Source of the DNA: Niastella populi
Lineage (GTDB): Bacteria > Bacteroidota > Bacteroidia > Chitinophagales > Chitinophagaceae
Direction of reading: 5' to 3'
Assembly (NCBI RefSeq): GCF_002078015.1
Contig: NZ_LWBP01000056.1
Coordinates: 62,001 to 126,000, forward strand
DNA length: 64,000 nucleotides
Shown: positions 16,546 through 27,000 of the stretch, piece after piece
How the letters are laid out: every line of letters starts with the position of its first letter
Position numbering within the stretch: position 1 is the stretch's first letter
Translations under genes and position numbers: made by a program
Notes under the pieces: generated by a model
Databases searched by the model: none
What the model saw: the letters and a program-made list of their open reading frames with translations, nothing else
Told to the model about the DNA's origin: nothing

Positions 16546-17694
16546 TTACTTAGATCTTCGGTTCATCATTTCATTAGATAAAAAGTCCAGCATATCTTCA
16601 TCGAAAAAATCATTACCAGGTTCGCTATAATAATCGCGGATGCACTGCAGAACGGCTGCTTTGGTTTTTGTTCCGTGTTCGAGTTGATTAAGATCCGTTT
16701 GTAATTTTTTATTCACCTCGTAATAATGTCTTCCTTGCCGCTTTATTTCGGTGGCTGCAACATGCACGTTTGCAAACCTGAAGTCTGCCACTGCCGAAAA
16801 AGCAGGATTGAGATATAACATGTCCAGTTCCGCTTCCAGTTCTTTCACCTGATCTTTCAATAAAAGAATATAAGCATTCAATGCAGCCCCTTCCATGCTA
16901 TTGAGGCTTTCATCATGATTTTTTATCCATTGCATTTCCAGTTGCAATAGTTGTATCATATCTCTGTTTTCGTATGCCACTGTTACCTTCTTCATCATTT
17001 CCTCTTTTTCTATTTTCAGGGCTTCGTCCTGCTCCATATCAGGGTGCAAAATTTTGGCTAATGCAACATAAACGCTTCGAAGACTTTTATTTTTTAATGC
17101 TTCCTTTTGTTGCTCCAACTGCTCTTTTTCCTGTTGCTTTTTTGATTTACGTTTTTCCTTTTTCCCCTTTTCTTTTTGCTCCCATTGCTTATTTAGTTCC
17201 GCTTCAATTTTTTCCCTATCCATGTTTTCCGTAAGCAACGAAGGATCGAGCCTGATTCCAAACCGGCCGTATAACATATCTGTAAAATCCTCTTTCATTG
17301 CCGCTTCCTGGCTGGAAAGTTCCTCCTCATAGGTTGTATCGCTATACTGGGAATAAAGTTCTTTTGTTGCATCATCCGGCTCTATCACGCTAAACGCATC
17401 GTCTAAAAAATCAAGCAGTATGTCATCCAGTTTTTGACTTTGAGCAGCCGACAATTTTATTTCGCTTCTTTTTTTGTGTAGCAGGTGGCAAACCCGTATT
17501 TTCAATTTACCCAACTCCAGCACATTGGGGAAAATCTCTTTCATATATAACCTATTCAACTGTTCCAGCTTATTTGTTTCGTCCAGAATTTGCTGTTGCA
17601 ATTTTTCAATACGCTTAACAAGCCGGTTAAACGACTGTTGTTCTTTTGATAAAGGGATACTGCCGCTTTTAATATGAACAGGTTTTGTATGCAT
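16546..17694 (-). CDS. J-domain (DnaJ-like) protein with long coiled-coil segments
   Basis: A cytoplasmic protein of 382 aa with no signal peptide. Residues 15-55 and 165-205 are strongly charged and likely coiled-coil; the second is very Lys/Glu/Gln-rich (KEKGKKEKRKSKKQQEKEQ). It is followed by a J-domain-like helix pair with the diagnostic HPD motif at H217-P218-D219 (SVYVALAKILHPDMEQDEALK) and helices continuing MMKKVTVAYENRDMIQLLQLEMQW. Unlike DnaJ, the J domain is central and there is no Gly/Phe or zinc domain. It should stimulate a DnaK-type chaperone; clients are unknown. It appears unrelated to the glycan genes on either side and is probably monocistronic. Confidence 0.8.
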   Translation of the reverse strand: MHTKPVHIKSGSIPLSKEQQSFNRLVKRIEKLQQQILDETNKLEQLNRLYMKEIFPNVLELGKLKIRVCHLLHKKRSEIKLSAAQSQKLDDILLDFLDDAFSVIEPDDATKELYSQYSDTTYEEELSSQEAAMKEDFTDMLYGRFGIRLDPSLLTENMDREKIEAELNKQWEQKEKGKKEKRKSKKQQEKEQLEQQKEALKNKSLRSVYVALAKILHPDMEQDEALKIEKEEMMKKVTVAYENRDMIQLLQLEMQWIKNHDESLNSMEGAALNAYILLLKDQVKELEAELDMLYLNPAFSAVADFRFANVHVAATEIKRQGRHYYEVNKKLQTDLNQLEHGTKTKAAVLQCIRDYYSEPGNDFFDEDMLDFLSNEMMNRRSK

Positions 17695-18137
17695 ATGGAT
17701 GTTTTTTCTGTATTATCTAAAAAATTGTTGGCGCCTGCTAAAAGAAGGAAAAGTGCATGGTGCCTCAACAACTATTTTATAAAATATTGAGATCCGGAAA
17801 TGGCACAATGATCGGAAAGTTTTATGAATTGAGCCATACCGTTGCCAGGTCTGTGGCAAACATCCGAAAAATTTCGCCAGTTAATTTAAATGAAGCTTTT
17901 TATTTTTGGCGTTTGTTAAGGGAAGTTGCTAAAAATAATAAGCTTTCTTTATGATTTTCTGTGCTATGCAAGAAGGTCTTTTGATGCATTTGTTTTAGGA
18001 TAAATGGTTTGTAAACGGCTTTCACTCTCCAGTTTGTTACATATTTTGATGCAATAACAACTGAGATCGATCTATGGGATACCAGCTTCCGACGGTTAAA
18101 CACCCGAAAAAATCGTACCTTTTAAAAAACATCCTGT
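17695..18137. other. Divergent intergenic region, J-domain gene / redoxin gene
   Basis: 443 bases without a supported gene. Short frames on both strands (for example 17757-17954 plus and 17900-18103 minus) have no recognisable features, and the region is AT-rich. I see no clear palindrome. A tacctttt sequence at 18116-18123 could be the end of a promoter for the redoxin gene but lacks a matching TTTG element. Confidence 0.4.
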
Positions 18138-19265
18138 ATGAAAGGGTTTTTCTTTATCCTGCTATCGGCCGCAATAGCACCTGCTGCCGCCAAATCCCAA
18201 AGCACAAACGTCGAACACCAAACACTTGCCATCGGCTCACCGGCGCCCGATTTCAAACTGCCGGGTACGGATGGTAAAACCTATACGCTCGCGTCGTTCA
18301 AAAACGCCGGTTTGCTGGTTATCATCTTCACCTGCAATCACTGCCCCACCGCACAGGCGTATGAAGACCGCATCATTCAGCTGGCAAAAGATTATACTCC
18401 TGAAAATGTGGCGGTAGTAGCCATCAGTCCGAACGACCCTAAGTCGGTGCGGTTAGATGAACTGGGCTATTCCGATATGAGCGATTCATTTGAAGAAATG
18501 AAACTACGCGCCACACAAAAGGGATATAATTTTCCCTACTTATATGATGGCGATGCGCAGGCTACCGCCAAAGCGTATGGACCAATTGCCACTCCGCATG
18601 TATTTATATTTGATAAAGCCCGCACCCTTCGCTACCAGGGCCGTATCGACAATGTTGAAAAGCCAACCAAAACACCTACCGAATTAAATACCCGCGATGC
18701 CATAGAAGCCTTATTGCAAAACAAAGCCGTGCCGGTTACCACCACCAAGGTATTCGGCTGTTCGGTTAAATGGGCCGATAAAAATTCCCTGGTAAAAAAA
18801 GGATTTGAAGAATGGGCCAAAGAACCGGTTTCGGTAATTACCATCGACGAACCGGCTTTGAAAGAATTACTGAAGAACCCTACCGATAAACTGCGGCTTA
18901 TCAATATCTGGGCTACCTGGTGCGGCCCCTGCGTTACGGAGTTCCCCGATTTTGTTGCTATCAATCGCATGTACCGGCGGCGCGATTTTGAATTTATCAG
19001 CATCAGCGCCGACGACCCAGCCAAAAAAGAAAAAGTACTGAAGTTCCTGCAACAGCAACAGGCATCCAATACCAATTACCTCTTTGCTTCCGACGATAAA
19101 TACAAACTCATTGAAGCCATAGATCCCAAATGGCAGGGCGCATTGCCCTATACCATCCTGGTTGAACCGGGCGGTAAGATCATCTATGGCAAACAGGGAC
19201 CGATAGATGTGGCGGAGATAAAAAGAATGATCGTTGACCACAAGTTGATCGGCAGGTTTTATTAG
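18138..19265 (+). CDS. Exported protein with two tandem thioredoxin-fold domains (AhpC/TSA-like and TlpA-like)
   Basis: A signal peptide (KGFFFILLSAAIAPAAAKSQ) leads into a first redoxin domain (about 35-195, LAIGSPAPDFKLPGTDGKTYTL) with a CxxC at C66-N-H-C69. After a linker comes a second thioredoxin domain (about 245-370) with the canonical WCGPC at C262/C265 and a cis-proline region ALPYTILVEPGG. The first domain resembles bacterial peroxiredoxin-like redoxins with a TCNHCP motif; the second resembles TlpA/ResA. The protein probably acts in the periplasm in thiol-disulfide exchange or peroxide defence. It is a single gene with no sign of an operon. The combination of two redox centres in one chain is notable but complete, with no frameshift. 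Confidence 0.88.
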   Translation: MKGFFFILLSAAIAPAAAKSQSTNVEHQTLAIGSPAPDFKLPGTDGKTYTLASFKNAGLLVIIFTCNHCPTAQAYEDRIIQLAKDYTPENVAVVAISPNDPKSVRLDELGYSDMSDSFEEMKLRATQKGYNFPYLYDGDAQATAKAYGPIATPHVFIFDKARTLRYQGRIDNVEKPTKTPTELNTRDAIEALLQNKAVPVTTTKVFGCSVKWADKNSLVKKGFEEWAKEPVSVITIDEPALKELLKNPTDKLRLINIWATWCGPCVTEFPDFVAINRMYRRRDFEFISISADDPAKKEKVLKFLQQQQASNTNYLFASDDKYKLIEAIDPKWQGALPYTILVEPGGKIIYGKQGPIDVAEIKRMIVDHKLIGRFY

Positions 19266-19984
19266 TTACCTGGTACCGGCGCCACACCCGGGCTGCAAAC
19301 GGAGCATGCCGGTTATGAAGTTGCTGTTGCCGGGATAAACTACCTGCACCTACCCAGGGAATTTTGACGTATCTCAATGCGTGTAAAATACGACCTAAAG
19401 GCAAAAATGCAGCTATAAGCTGTACGCGCCATACAGCTGGATACTTGGAGCAGATGCCTGAAAACGGCCATCTGAAGACAAAGCCAAAAGCGTATAGCGA
19501 CACCTGTAAACGGCTTTCTGCCTGCGATGGGTTGTATAAACTGCCGTAGTAACCCTGATCAACTCTTAAGCATCATCGTACCCACACCTTACCACCGCCG
19601 TACCATTGCCGTAATTACAAGCATTTTCTACCGTAGTTGAACGCTGAATGTCCTTATGTAACTCCTCCTATGCTTCATATTTAAAGCGCATTTCCTAAAA
19701 AAGGGCATGCACTACAGCGTTTACCCAACACAAACATTTTCATATTCACAGAAATTTACCAGTTAACTCGTCAACTCGTCAACCAGTCAACTCTTCAACT
19801 CATCCCATTATCTCTTTTACTAACCTGTAAAACTATCCCGTCCACCCCTCTTACAGTATAACGGTATTTCACAACTGTTATTCATATTACTATATTATCC
19901 AATTCGGACTTTTGCTATTTGCTAATCCGATTTAGAAAGTTATTTTGAGGTCCATCTCATACCCTCAAAACTATATCCGTTCCT
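19266..19984. other. 719-bp intergenic region before the T9SS cargo gene
   Basis: I find no supported gene; frames of about 60 codons around 19364-19549 look like chance. A tract of 8-nt words (cgtcaactcgtcaaccagtcaac, 19760-19804) belongs to the TATCAACT/CGTCAACT family found elsewhere. A candidate promoter lies at 19918-19947. The segment 19560-19640 is C-rich on the plus strand without evident structure. Confidence 0.45.
19918..19947 (+). promoter_or_regulatory. Bacteroidota-type promoter of the T9SS cargo gene
   Basis: TTTG at 19918-19921 is separated by 19 nt from tattttg at 19941-19947, close to the TAnnTTTG -7 element of Bacteroidota. Transcription would start near 19954, giving a leader of about 30 nt before the ATG at 19985. 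Confidence 0.45.
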
Positions 19985-21055
19985 ATGAAATACATTCATA
20001 GCCTGTTCTTATTTATAGCTGCCTTAACCGGCAGCCAGGTATCGGCCCAATGTACGGGCGGTTGTCCGGCCGGGGCCATTGCCCTGCCAACCTCATCGGC
20101 AACATTGGCAACCGGTTCAACCTACTGTATTTCCACCACTACCAATTTAAGTGGTAATACCTATTCCATCAACGGCACACTGGTTGTTCAGGCCGGTACC
20201 GTTACCCTTGGCAGCGTTACGCTTAACAAAACCGGCGTTATCCTGGTGAAGTTTGGCGCCAAACTCGTCATAACAGGTATACTCACCGGCAATAATACCG
20301 CACCAGTTTCTGCCATCGACAATATTATCGTTTGCAATGGCGGTTTACTCGATATTACCGGTTCCTTTTCGCAGGGGCTGATAAATATTGCCATCAATGA
20401 TTTTGGTATAATGAAGGTCACCGGGGCCTGGACCTCCAGTTCAACGGCAACGAATGTGAAGATCGGTACCGGTTCGCTCATCGAGCTGTGCTCTTCCTTC
20501 AATATGAATAAGAACGGATTCTTTACTGAAACCGGCACCGGTACTTCTTACCTCGTAACTCATGGCGGTATGCAGCAAAGCGTAACCAATGGCTTTTTGT
20601 CTTCATTACAAAACGCCTCCCAAATAAGATGGACCTCCACCGCACCGGCAGCATTCGTTTCACATCCTGCCGCTTTAACCTGTAATGCCTGCGGTTCCTA
20701 TGCGCTGGCGCCAACCGGCACCAACGGCACCTGTGGCTCCGCAGCCAATGCGCTTAACAATACGGTATTGATCACCCGGCCGGGCGGTACGACACCCCCG
20801 CAGGAGATCATCAATAGAACCGCCATTTATCCCAACCCGGCCAAAAACCATTTTTACCTGCAATTACCCAGGGGGCATGTATATACGGCGATATCGATCT
20901 ACAACGCGTTGGGACAACAGGTACACCGTACAACAGTACAGGCAGGCCCCCCTCCTGTGCGGTACAACCTGCCTGTACAATTGCCACCGGCACTATATTT
21001 TGTGCAACTTACCGGTAGCGAAAAATCGCTGACGTTACGTTTGGCTACAAATTAA
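19985..21055 (+). CDS. T9SS type A sorting-domain protein, beta-helix-like
   Basis: A secreted protein of 356 aa whose function I cannot name. A signal peptide ends near VSAQ (about residue 21). The body (25-240) is rich in Thr, Gly, Ser and Asn with short repeated strands (GTLVVQAGTVTLGSVTLNKTGVILVKFG), suggesting a parallel beta-helix or similar solenoid. CxGGC and NACG-type cysteines at its ends may form disulfides. The C-terminal 75 residues are a type IX secretion sorting domain: AIYPNPAKNHFYLQL, then ISIYNALGQQV, ending FVQLTGSEKSLTLRLATN. The gene has its own promoter and converges with the outer-membrane receptor gene only 5 bp beyond its stop. It is likely cell-surface attached or released, possibly an adhesin. 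Confidence 0.85.
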   Translation: MKYIHSLFLFIAALTGSQVSAQCTGGCPAGAIALPTSSATLATGSTYCISTTTNLSGNTYSINGTLVVQAGTVTLGSVTLNKTGVILVKFGAKLVITGILTGNNTAPVSAIDNIIVCNGGLLDITGSFSQGLINIAINDFGIMKVTGAWTSSSTATNVKIGTGSLIELCSSFNMNKNGFFTETGTGTSYLVTHGGMQQSVTNGFLSSLQNASQIRWTSTAPAAFVSHPAALTCNACGSYALAPTGTNGTCGSAANALNNTVLITRPGGTTPPQEIINRTAIYPNPAKNHFYLQLPRGHVYTAISIYNALGQQVHRTTVQAGPPPVRYNLPVQLPPALYFVQLTGSEKSLTLRLATN

Positions 21056-21060
21056 ACGTT

Positions 21061-23895
21061 CTAAGAAGAATATCTTCTTCCACCACGTTCCCTGTTCTCA
21101 CGACCAGGGAACATTCCTTTGCCAAAATTTTTGAAGTTATACATAAAGCTAACGAGGAAGAACCGTTGCAGTACGCGCGTGTAGGTATCATCAACATACG
21201 ACTCGGTAGCCGTACGTATTATGCTTCTGTTCTGATTCAGGAGGTCTACACCGCTGATCCGCAATTCACCATTCTGCTTTTTAAACAGCAAACAGGAAAC
21301 ATAGGCATTCCACAAAGGGATCGACTGGTTAAAGCCATCTGCCCGGCCGGTATTCACATAAAAATCAAAATCGTTGTTGATCATTATCCGCTTCCAGATA
21401 GTGTAGGTAACATCTATTGAATAGTGCTGATCGAAATATTTATAGTTCTGCGCTGCATTCATGGTATACCGGGCATCGTTATAATTAAAGGAGGCAATGG
21501 CATGCAGATCGAGCTTATCCTGTAGAAAATAATTAAAGGAAATACGTTCGCCCAGCCCTTTGGTATAGTTGTACCGAACCGTATCAAGCAGCTTACTCAC
21601 ATCGCGGTTAAACCGCCCCGTGGTAGTTAAGTTGAGGTTTACCGGGCTGCGACGGCCGGTGGTCACTTTTTTAAGCGGAATGCCAATGGTACCCGACATA
21701 TTGTAACTCTGTGCCCCATCCAGGTTCACCGGTTTTGTAAGCAACACCCCTTCATCCAGTTTGCTGGTGCTGTTCACGATCTTGTTACTTATAAAATTGG
21801 CGCCGCCGCTGATATTCAGGTACAGGAAATTGGTGAGGTTGAACGTACTGTAATTGATACGGATATCATGCGTGAACTCCTGTTTAAGATCGGGGTTACC
21901 GGTTCGAATGTTCAGGCGGTTGCTGATATCCTGAAAATCCTGTAACTGGCTGATGCCCGGGGCGCGGGTGCTGCCACGATAATTGAACCGCAGGTTTTTT
22001 CTCGGTTTTGGATTGTAATTAAATGATGCATTCGGGAAAAGATTGGTATAGGTCTGCCGCATCGTAGTTCCCTTTGTATCGGTTCCGCGAACACTTAAAT
22101 TTTCCAACGAGGCAAAGTTCACCGCACCGCCAAACTGGTAATCGTACTTTTGCTTTTTTACCCTGAAATTGGTTCCCAGCCTGTTGGCCGTAAACAAATT
22201 TTCAAAGTAATTGGTAAGCGGTTTATTGATACTGTCATATTCGTTGGTAACCGGGTTACGATCGTATGTATCGCGGTCGCTGTTGCTCTTATTGATAGTA
22301 TAGGCATAGTTCACTTCCCATACCATGCTTGAATCGAGCATTTCCGTAACGGAAGTACTGACGGTATTGTTAAATGAACGGGTGATCTGGTCGTTGCGCT
22401 GATCGCGGTTATCGAAACGGTATTCCACATTATTTGAATCGTAGAAATGATAGGGCGAGTAGTTGAAGCCATGTCCATTACTGTTATTCAAAGCCGTTTT
22501 CCAGCCCAGCGTGAACGTACGGCCGGGTTTGCGAAATCGGTGCCGGAATAAAAGGTCATTGTTAAAGCTTTGCCCATCGCGTTTACTATTGGAATGGCTC
22601 TCCCCTTCTATGGCTTTATAATTGAGCCTTGGGTTGGTTGCCCGGGTAACCGATGAATTATCGCTCGACGAGGAACCCTGTTGCAAATTCAAATTAGGCG
22701 TCATCAGCAGCGAGTTCATGCTGTCGATCATGTATTCCAATCTAAAACCAAACCGGTGATTGACGTTGGTATTGCGGCTGCTGGAAACAGAATTGGCATA
22801 AGCTACCGAGTCATTGGAAAATAAATTCTGCCTTGCGCTTTCGCTGTAATTGCTATTATCGGTTTGATTGACAAAATAGCTGCCGCTGAAATCCAATTTA
22901 TGGCCCCATTCATCACGGAAGTTAATACCTGCGCTCCACGATCTGGTATTGCCATTTCCTGCAGCGGGCGCATTACCGCCACCGCCGCGGCCACCGCGGC
23001 CGCCACGATTACCACCGCCGCCACCCATACCGCCCATAGCGCTGATAAGATCGTTGTTGGTAAAGCCCAACCGGTTGATGTTATTGGCGCCGCCCAGGAT
23101 AGAAACCTGCTGGTCGTTATTGAATGCGTTGAAAGAACCACTGGCTTCATACCGGTCGCTGGAACCGATGGATGCGCTGGTTCTGCCAAATACGCCTTTC
23201 TTGCGGTCTTTCTTGAGTTTGATATTGATGGTACGTTTGCGGCTGCCATCATCTATCTTGGTGAACTTGGCCTGGTCGCTCATATCGTCAAACACCTGCA
23301 CCGCCTCTACCATTTCCGATGAAAGGTTCTTGGTGGCGAGTTTGGGGTCATTGAGGAAGAACTCTTTTCCATCAACATAGATCTTGGTGATCTCCTCCCC
23401 CTGCGAAGTGATGTTTCCTTCTTTATCAACTTCAACACCGGGTAATTTCTTAAGCAGGTCTTCTACCGTAGCATTGGGTTTTGTTTTGAATGAACTGGCC
23501 CTGAATTCGATCGTATCTTTTTTCACTGTTATCGGCGGCGCCTGCACTACTACACTGCCAAGCATGTTGGTATCGAGCGAAAGAAATACCGTATCGAGGT
23601 TGATGGTAAACTGTGTTTCGGTGATGGCAAGATCCTTTTTGAATGGATTGTAACCGGTGAAGGTTATACCAAGCACATAATTGCCTTTACCGAGGTTCCT
23701 TATTTCGAACAGTCCGGTTTTATCAACCACGGCAAAACCTACTGCAGCAGAGTCAACGGGATTGATGATAGTAACGGTAGCATCGGGTAAGGGAAGCCGG
23801 TTCATGGCATCCACCACCTTACCGCTTATTTTATTTTGAGCGGTAACAAATTGTGCTGAAAGAACAAATAGGATAAAAAGGGTAGCAATCCGCAT
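21061..23895 (-). CDS. Outer-membrane beta-barrel receptor (CarboxypepD-regulatory + OMP_b-brl_3 type)
   Basis: A TonB-receptor-like outer-membrane protein of 944 aa. A signal peptide ends near VTAQ (about 20). Residues 21-110 are a carboxypeptidase-regulatory-like beta sandwich (KISGKVVDAMNRLPLPDATVTI), then a plug-like domain (VEDLLKKLPGVEVDKEGNITSQG, about 140-220). The remainder is a barrel of amphipathic strands ending with a C-terminal region that is not the usual aromatic terminus (ENRERGGRRYSS). Residues about 283-312 form a Gly/Arg-rich low-complexity loop of repeated GGRGG and GGMGGGGG. No SusD partner follows, so this belongs to the non-Sus branch (outer membrane beta-barrel family protein). 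Ligand is unknown. It converges with the T9SS cargo gene. Confidence 0.87.
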   Translation of the reverse strand: MRIATLFILFVLSAQFVTAQNKISGKVVDAMNRLPLPDATVTIINPVDSAAVGFAVVDKTGLFEIRNLGKGNYVLGITFTGYNPFKKDLAITETQFTINLDTVFLSLDTNMLGSVVVQAPPITVKKDTIEFRASSFKTKPNATVEDLLKKLPGVEVDKEGNITSQGEEITKIYVDGKEFFLNDPKLATKNLSSEMVEAVQVFDDMSDQAKFTKIDDGSRKRTINIKLKKDRKKGVFGRTSASIGSSDRYEASGSFNAFNNDQQVSILGGANNINRLGFTNNDLISAMGGMGGGGGNRGGRGGRGGGGNAPAAGNGNTRSWSAGINFRDEWGHKLDFSGSYFVNQTDNSNYSESARQNLFSNDSVAYANSVSSSRNTNVNHRFGFRLEYMIDSMNSLLMTPNLNLQQGSSSSDNSSVTRATNPRLNYKAIEGESHSNSKRDGQSFNNDLLFRHRFRKPGRTFTLGWKTALNNSNGHGFNYSPYHFYDSNNVEYRFDNRDQRNDQITRSFNNTVSTSVTEMLDSSMVWEVNYAYTINKSNSDRDTYDRNPVTNEYDSINKPLTNYFENLFTANRLGTNFRVKKQKYDYQFGGAVNFASLENLSVRGTDTKGTTMRQTYTNLFPNASFNYNPKPRKNLRFNYRGSTRAPGISQLQDFQDISNRLNIRTGNPDLKQEFTHDIRINYSTFNLTNFLYLNISGGANFISNKIVNSTSKLDEGVLLTKPVNLDGAQSYNMSGTIGIPLKKVTTGRRSPVNLNLTTTGRFNRDVSKLLDTVRYNYTKGLGERISFNYFLQDKLDLHAIASFNYNDARYTMNAAQNYKYFDQHYSIDVTYTIWKRIMINNDFDFYVNTGRADGFNQSIPLWNAYVSCLLFKKQNGELRISGVDLLNQNRSIIRTATESYVDDTYTRVLQRFFLVSFMYNFKNFGKGMFPGRENRERGGRRYSS

Positions 23896-24081
23896 GCAAT
23901 CTCATTTTTTGTTTTACTCCAGGCGACTCCAATTGACGACATAAACACCCGGAATCGTGTACAGAATGGCGGATATTTTTGACATTTATTTTATTAGCAT
24001 AAATAACCGCTGTACGTCGTGGGTTCAAAGACGGCGGGAATTTTGAAATAGTGGCACGAACATTAAAAAAATATTAGAATC

Positions 24082-27000
24082 TTACCTTGTGAGGGTTACA
24101 GCCATCAATCCGATCACTACATCGTTGGCTATAGAATGGAGGCTAACTGACTGAAGCTCTTTATTGTAGTTCAACGGCATATCCAGTATGGTGGCAGCGC
24201 CGCCTTCAATGGCTTTGTTGGAAAAGCCTTTTAACGACGAATACTCCTGTGGTGTTGTGTAAGTTTTTCCTGTTTTAAGCAGGAGCCTGAGCGGTCGTGG
24301 CGCATCGGTAGTGAACGCAAGGCTGTCTATAAAATAGTCCTGCTCAACAGGCCACCAGTTTTGCGGGTTTGCCAATGGCAGCGTGTCGATGCTTCCATCT
24401 TTATAATGTACGCGCAGTTCGGCATTTACCAATCTTGTTTGCATGGGGTTGGTTGAACCTGCTAATAAGTAGTATGCATGTTTAGCATGTCCTGACAATG
24501 GCACAACAGCAGAGTCAGGATAATTATCCCACTTTGATGTGAACACGATATTCTTTTCCTGGCTATCGGCAGGCGTTGCAAATGGAATATGCTGAGGCAA
24601 CACCAGTTCATTATTAACGGCCGCCCTGCGTAAACCAGCATCATCGATAACCGGTTGTACCAACGGATAACACCAGTTGCCTATACCCTGCACCGGTAAT
24701 TGCAAAGTGGGCGATTGCGGGCGGGGCGACAAATACGACTGCTTAAAAATATTCGTCACCTTGTCGTTGAAGAGGTTCGTGCAATTGATCTTTTCAAAAT
24801 CACTACCGGCCGCTGCAACAACCTGCCAGTTCAAAACAGTTGTATCAGTATAATGGCCTTCCCCCCATTCAACTCTTACATAGTTACTGCCAGGTACAAG
24901 ATAAGCAGCAGGAATACTTATGACGGCGGTCATTGCCTTTGCCGGCAATTGCATTTGCTGTACAAACGACTGCGAACCGCTATTCACTATTACTTTCGCA
25001 TCAACCGCTTCTCCATTATTTCTTATGCTGAACCGGATATGCCTGTCGTTGGTTTCTCCCGTGGAAATTATTTCAACCGGTTGTTTCATTTCAAAATCGA
25101 GCGGGAACCACCACACCATTTCTCCCTGCCGTAATTGAATAAATGCGGTCTTATGCCCGGTATGGCCCTGTAATGTTGCCTGCAGCTGGCTACTGGTGAG
25201 CATGATATGCTGCAATACCTGCTGCGGATCGTAAATAGATTGAATAAAACCGGCCGGCGTAGCAGCTGTAAGCTGCGACCCAATTACCAGCACACTATCA
25301 TGCCGCATGGGTTGAATGGGCGCACCTGCCCATTTTATTACGATCGTGTATTGTTTTGCTTTACCTGTTGCGATCTCAATTACCGGCTCGCCCACCGATT
25401 CATTGATACTATGCCAGCTTGCGGGCTGGCCATTCACCATTATCGATTCAATGGCATCTTTTATTGCGCGCAGGTGTAAACGCAGGTTCATGGCGCGGGG
25501 AAATACCGGTTTTACCAGATACTGATCGGCAGTTTGCGTACGTTTGAAATCGAGGGTAATATCGGGTGTTTGAATGGAAGCCATATTCCAGGTGGCAGGC
25601 CAGCCTGGCTTTATAGTAAGCGTATCATTCAATGCATTGGGCAGTATGCCAAACAATCCTTCCGTTAAGGAACGGGCAGCCATCCCAATGGGATCGGCAA
25701 AATCGCGGTACAGCTCACCGCGAATGGCATCGTAATAAGAAAGCTGTTGAAACCCGCCCGGGCTCGATGACAGGTACATGCTTTCTACCAATGCGCTTTT
25801 CCATAACCGGTAGGCATCTTCCGACCGGTTACCCTGCCAGTAAGCCAGGGCAGTATGCAGGTTCTCGGCCAGCGCCACATTGTTCAACGACCAGGTATAA
25901 GGCTGCCAGTTGGTAGTGGACAACAGGTAATGACTGCTGTCGCGTAAACCAATTGCCCGAACAGGAATGTGCGGGATCATTTTATCTACATACCGCAATG
26001 CCTGGTATGCCTTAAATCCATCGGGCAGTTTTTCATCTATCGCGTGATAGATGGTCCATAAACCGGCCGCCGGGTGTAATAGTCGTTCCCCCAACGCATC
26101 TTTGTATTCAGCATACCAACCCAGTTCAGGCATCCACAACTGGTGGTTCACGGCATCAAAGATCTTTGTTGCTTCGTGCTGGTAGGGAGTTGGGTCTTCC
26201 CCCACTATTGGCGCCAGTTGCGCCGCTACCGCATTGGCGCGGTAATTATAGGCAGAGGAATGGGTAACGCCACCGCCACTGTATTGTAAGGCATCACTGG
26301 CCCATATACAGCAATAGGCATCGTACAGCCCATCGTTATTGGCATCGTAATTTCTTTTTTCCCAGGCCAGGTGTCTTTGCAGCGTGGGCCACTGTTGTTT
26401 TATGTAGGCTGAATCACCGGTATAATAAAAATGCGTCAGCAACTGATCTATGAACACGAGGTTCATATCGTAGTGGTGCGGGCGCAGATCTCCATTGGGA
26501 TTGCGGCAGATGTAACCACTACTGAACATGGAAGTGCCCATTTTTTCCAGTTGCCGTGCCAGGTGCAAAGCGGTATCGAATACAACCGGGCCTGTTTCCG
26601 GTGCAGTAACCTGCGACAATGCATAACTGCTGAAATGCGTTCTTGCCCTGTCGTGCCAGCCTAATGCGTCTGCAACGTAAGCGCCGCGCCAGGCGGGTAA
26701 ACGCATGCGCCAGGCAACCGCCCCATGCATATAGGTGGGCGATTCCCATATACCATCGGCCGCAACGCTTAATGCGCCGCCCAATGTGTTTATCCATTTA
26801 TCGGGCGTAACGATCTTTATGCGGCCAGCCAGTTCCTTACGGGCCGCCTCTGCTTCGATGAACGTTTGCGCCAGTTTGTTATATGCTGTGGTTATGGAAT
26901 CGCCCGGTTGTATCAAAAAGTAATTTACGCCATTTGCGACAGGCATTTTTCCGGCAATGGCCGGTGTTGCCGATGAATCGCTTTGATAAAGTTGCAATGG

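Noticed and set aside
17757-17954. 65-codon plus-strand frame upstream of the redoxin gene
   Set aside because: No homology recognised, AT-rich region, overlaps a competing antisense frame and has no leader or terminator.
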